Assembly: GCA_021826605.1 (NCBI GenBank)
Contig: JAKAZF010000197.1
Location: 1 to 6,055, forward strand
DNA: 6,055 nucleotides
DNA from: Planctomycetota bacterium
Lineage (GTDB): Bacteria > Planctomycetota > Phycisphaerae > WQYP01
Direction: 5' to 3'
Numbering within the stretch: the stretch's first letter is position 1; the number at the start of each line of letters is the position of its first letter. Below, piece by piece: positions 4,838 through 6,055 of the stretch. The position numbers and the translations under genes are program-made. Below the pieces are notes generated by a model. The model worked only from the letters and a program-made list of their open reading frames with translations, was not told where the DNA came from and did not search any database.

Positions 4838-6055
4838 CTATTGCTCCCCCGCCGTCGCGGATGATTTGCGAACCGTAATTATTTTCATAACCAGGTCTTT
4901 GGCGACGGACAAATGAATGCCGTTCCAGTTGAGATGATAGTAAAAATCTCCCGTGGTGTACGTCGTCGCATCCATTTTTGTTCCGCTTTTCGTCCGGAAA
5001 ACGTAGCCGGTAATGGGGCCACTGGCCGCCGCTTTTCCAGAGGAGACATAATGCGGGGAACGTCCGCAGTATAGAATCTTTGCGGTGTAGGCTGTGGAAG
5101 GTGCGATCGTTTCTGCGGGGATGTTGACGCTGGGGACATTGCCCAGAAAAGTCCCGACCTGATAAAGCGGAAATATCGACTGCAGTCCCGGTAGGTAGGC
5201 CTGCGATCTCAACTCTTGCCCTGACGGTAGGGATAGCTGGGGTGTCTCGCGGGAAACACTTTGTGAAGCGATACTGACGACGGTCCCATAAACCGCGCCG
5301 CTATTGGGCTGTTGCCCTGCGGGGGGCGAAACAAGCTCACCACCGTTTGGCGCTGCGCGAAATGCAATGGCCACTAATCGCAAATCTTTTCGCTGTTGAC
5401 TATAGGCCGCCTTGGTAACCGTAGAGCATTCGTCTTTCTCGGCGAACAATAGGTGTTGGTTCACTTGCCATCCCAACGCGTTGGGCGAACGCCGCTTCAG
5501 CCGGTCAAGCTGGTATCGATATTCTGCCTTCTTTCGCAGCCGAGCCTCCCGACGAATCAAGCGGAAGTGTTCGGTGATCTGGCTACGGATTGCGAGTTCT
5601 TGCCGCCGCTCCTGGCGGGGAAGCGCGGCACTGGTGCCCCCGGCAAAGGTAAATTTTCCGGCATGTGAGCCTCTTGTAAGAAAGGCTACTACCCGCCGCC
5701 CGATTATTTTTCCAGGATCGTTGCTATACCGCGCCAATTCAGAGCTAAGCGACGGAATCGAATTCCACGGCACGGGCTTGGCTGCACGCACCAAGAGTTT
5801 CGCCCATTCATTGGATGGAACCGATCCTAAGCTGGTGCCGGTGCCGGACGCCGATTGTGCCGCCCCACCACTGAACGGCGACTGTGAACCCGGCGGTACG
5901 AAGGCCCCCGGCCGGAAAAGCTGCCCGGTATAGGGTGGGCCTGCAGGCTGGGAAAATCCCGCCGCCACCACGCTCGGCGAGCCTTGCATCTTCAGGGCCA
6001 TTTGGTCCTGACTCCAGCGGGCCCGCGCCGCTTTTAACTGCGCCACGCCCGCCAC
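4838..6055 (-). CDS. Unrecognised protein, C-terminal 405 residues (probably continues past right edge)
   Basis: I do not recognise this protein. The frame is open for 405 codons from the window edge to TAG at 4840-4838. The first codon in view is GTG, so a start there cannot be separated from an upstream one. Residues 25-80 are low-complexity, rich in Gly, Pro, Ser and Ala, like a flexible linker. Residues 147-190 are strongly basic and likely helical (RRQEL, RLIRREARLRKKAEYRYQ, DRLKRR). Residues 235-300 are again Pro/Ser/Gln-rich. The last 95 residues alternate Gly, Thr, Tyr and hydrophobics (GYVFRTKSGTK, TTGDFYYHLNWNGIHL) and probably form beta strands. There is no visible transmembrane segment or signal peptide in this part. 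Long open frame and plausible codons favour a real gene over the opposite-strand ORF at 5412-5933. It converges on the cold-shock gene. Confidence 0.75.
   Translation of the reverse strand: MAGVAQLKAARARWSQDQMALKMQGSPSVVAAGFSQPAGPPYTGQLFRPGAFVPPGSQSPFSGGAAQSASGTGTSLGSVPSNEWAKLLVRAAKPVPWNSIPSLSSELARYSNDPGKIIGRRVVAFLTRGSHAGKFTFAGGTSAALPRQERRQELAIRSQITEHFRLIRREARLRKKAEYRYQLDRLKRRSPNALGWQVNQHLLFAEKDECSTVTKAAYSQQRKDLRLVAIAFRAAPNGGELVSPPAGQQPNSGAVYGTVVSIASQSVSRETPQLSLPSGQELRSQAYLPGLQSIFPLYQVGTFLGNVPSVNIPAETIAPSTAYTAKILYCGRSPHYVSSGKAAASGPITGYVFRTKSGTKMDATTYTTGDFYYHLNWNGIHLSVAKDLVMKIITVRKSSATAGEQ

Noticed and set aside
5412..5933. Plus-strand open frame of 173 codons opposite the unrecognised gene
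   Set aside because: Fully inside the longer minus-strand frame, no visible Shine-Dalgarno, composition dominated by Arg/Ser/Cys as expected for an antisense shadow. Codon statistics could still overturn this.
1..6055. CRISPR array, tRNA, rRNA, transposase or phage genes
   Set aside because: No regularly spaced repeats, cloverleaf, rRNA-like stretch or mobile-element protein was seen on either strand.

Overview
This is a bacterial chromosomal window of moderate G+C (by eye, not counted). It is dominated by a leftward (minus-strand) block of core translation and protein quality-control genes. In transcription order these are tsf (EF-Ts), pyrH (UMP kinase), frr (ribosome recycling factor), a small heat-shock protein of the Hsp20 family, and lon. 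lon runs off the left edge, so only its N-terminal 438 codons are present. The tsf-pyrH-frr order is the classical bacterial arrangement, but rpsB, which normally precedes tsf, is not upstream. I cannot fix the lineage from sequence alone. A member of the Planctomycetota/PVC group or another deep-branching Gram-negative, possibly uncultured, is compatible with the divergent family members and the unrecognised low-complexity protein at the right edge, but this is only a guess.

Layout from left to right: 1-1314 lon (minus, partial, with an acidic N-terminal extension of about 45 residues); 1365-1781 hsp20 (minus, GTG start with an excellent Shine-Dalgarno); 1782-1974 spacer with a good sigma70-type promoter for hsp20-lon; 1975-2535 frr; 2539-3327 pyrH; 3358-4230 tsf; 4231-4529 divergent control region; 4530-4760 a cold-shock-domain protein (plus); 4761-4837 convergent terminator zone; 4838-6055 an unrecognised gene (minus, C-terminal 405 codons at least).

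The minus-strand block looks like two coupled transcription units. tsf-pyrH-frr is tightly packed (30 and 3 bases between genes), with each start preceded by GGAG or AGGA. hsp20-lon pairs a holdase chaperone with an AAA+ protease behind its own promoter. Together they make and recycle translation components, supply UMP phosphorylation for RNA synthesis, and deal with misfolded protein.

The most interesting part is the control region between tsf and the cold-shock gene. The cold-shock gene has a near-ideal promoter (TTGACA, 17 bases, CATACT) and a leader of about 107 bases. In that leader, a perfect 6-bp hairpin holds the Shine-Dalgarno of a 38-codon upstream ORF that looks like a signal peptide and overlaps the cold-shock start codon. 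This could be a thermosensitive or translational control device, though it could also be coincidental. I saw no CRISPR array, tRNA, rRNA, insertion sequence or other mobile element. No stretch above 300 bases lacks a gene.
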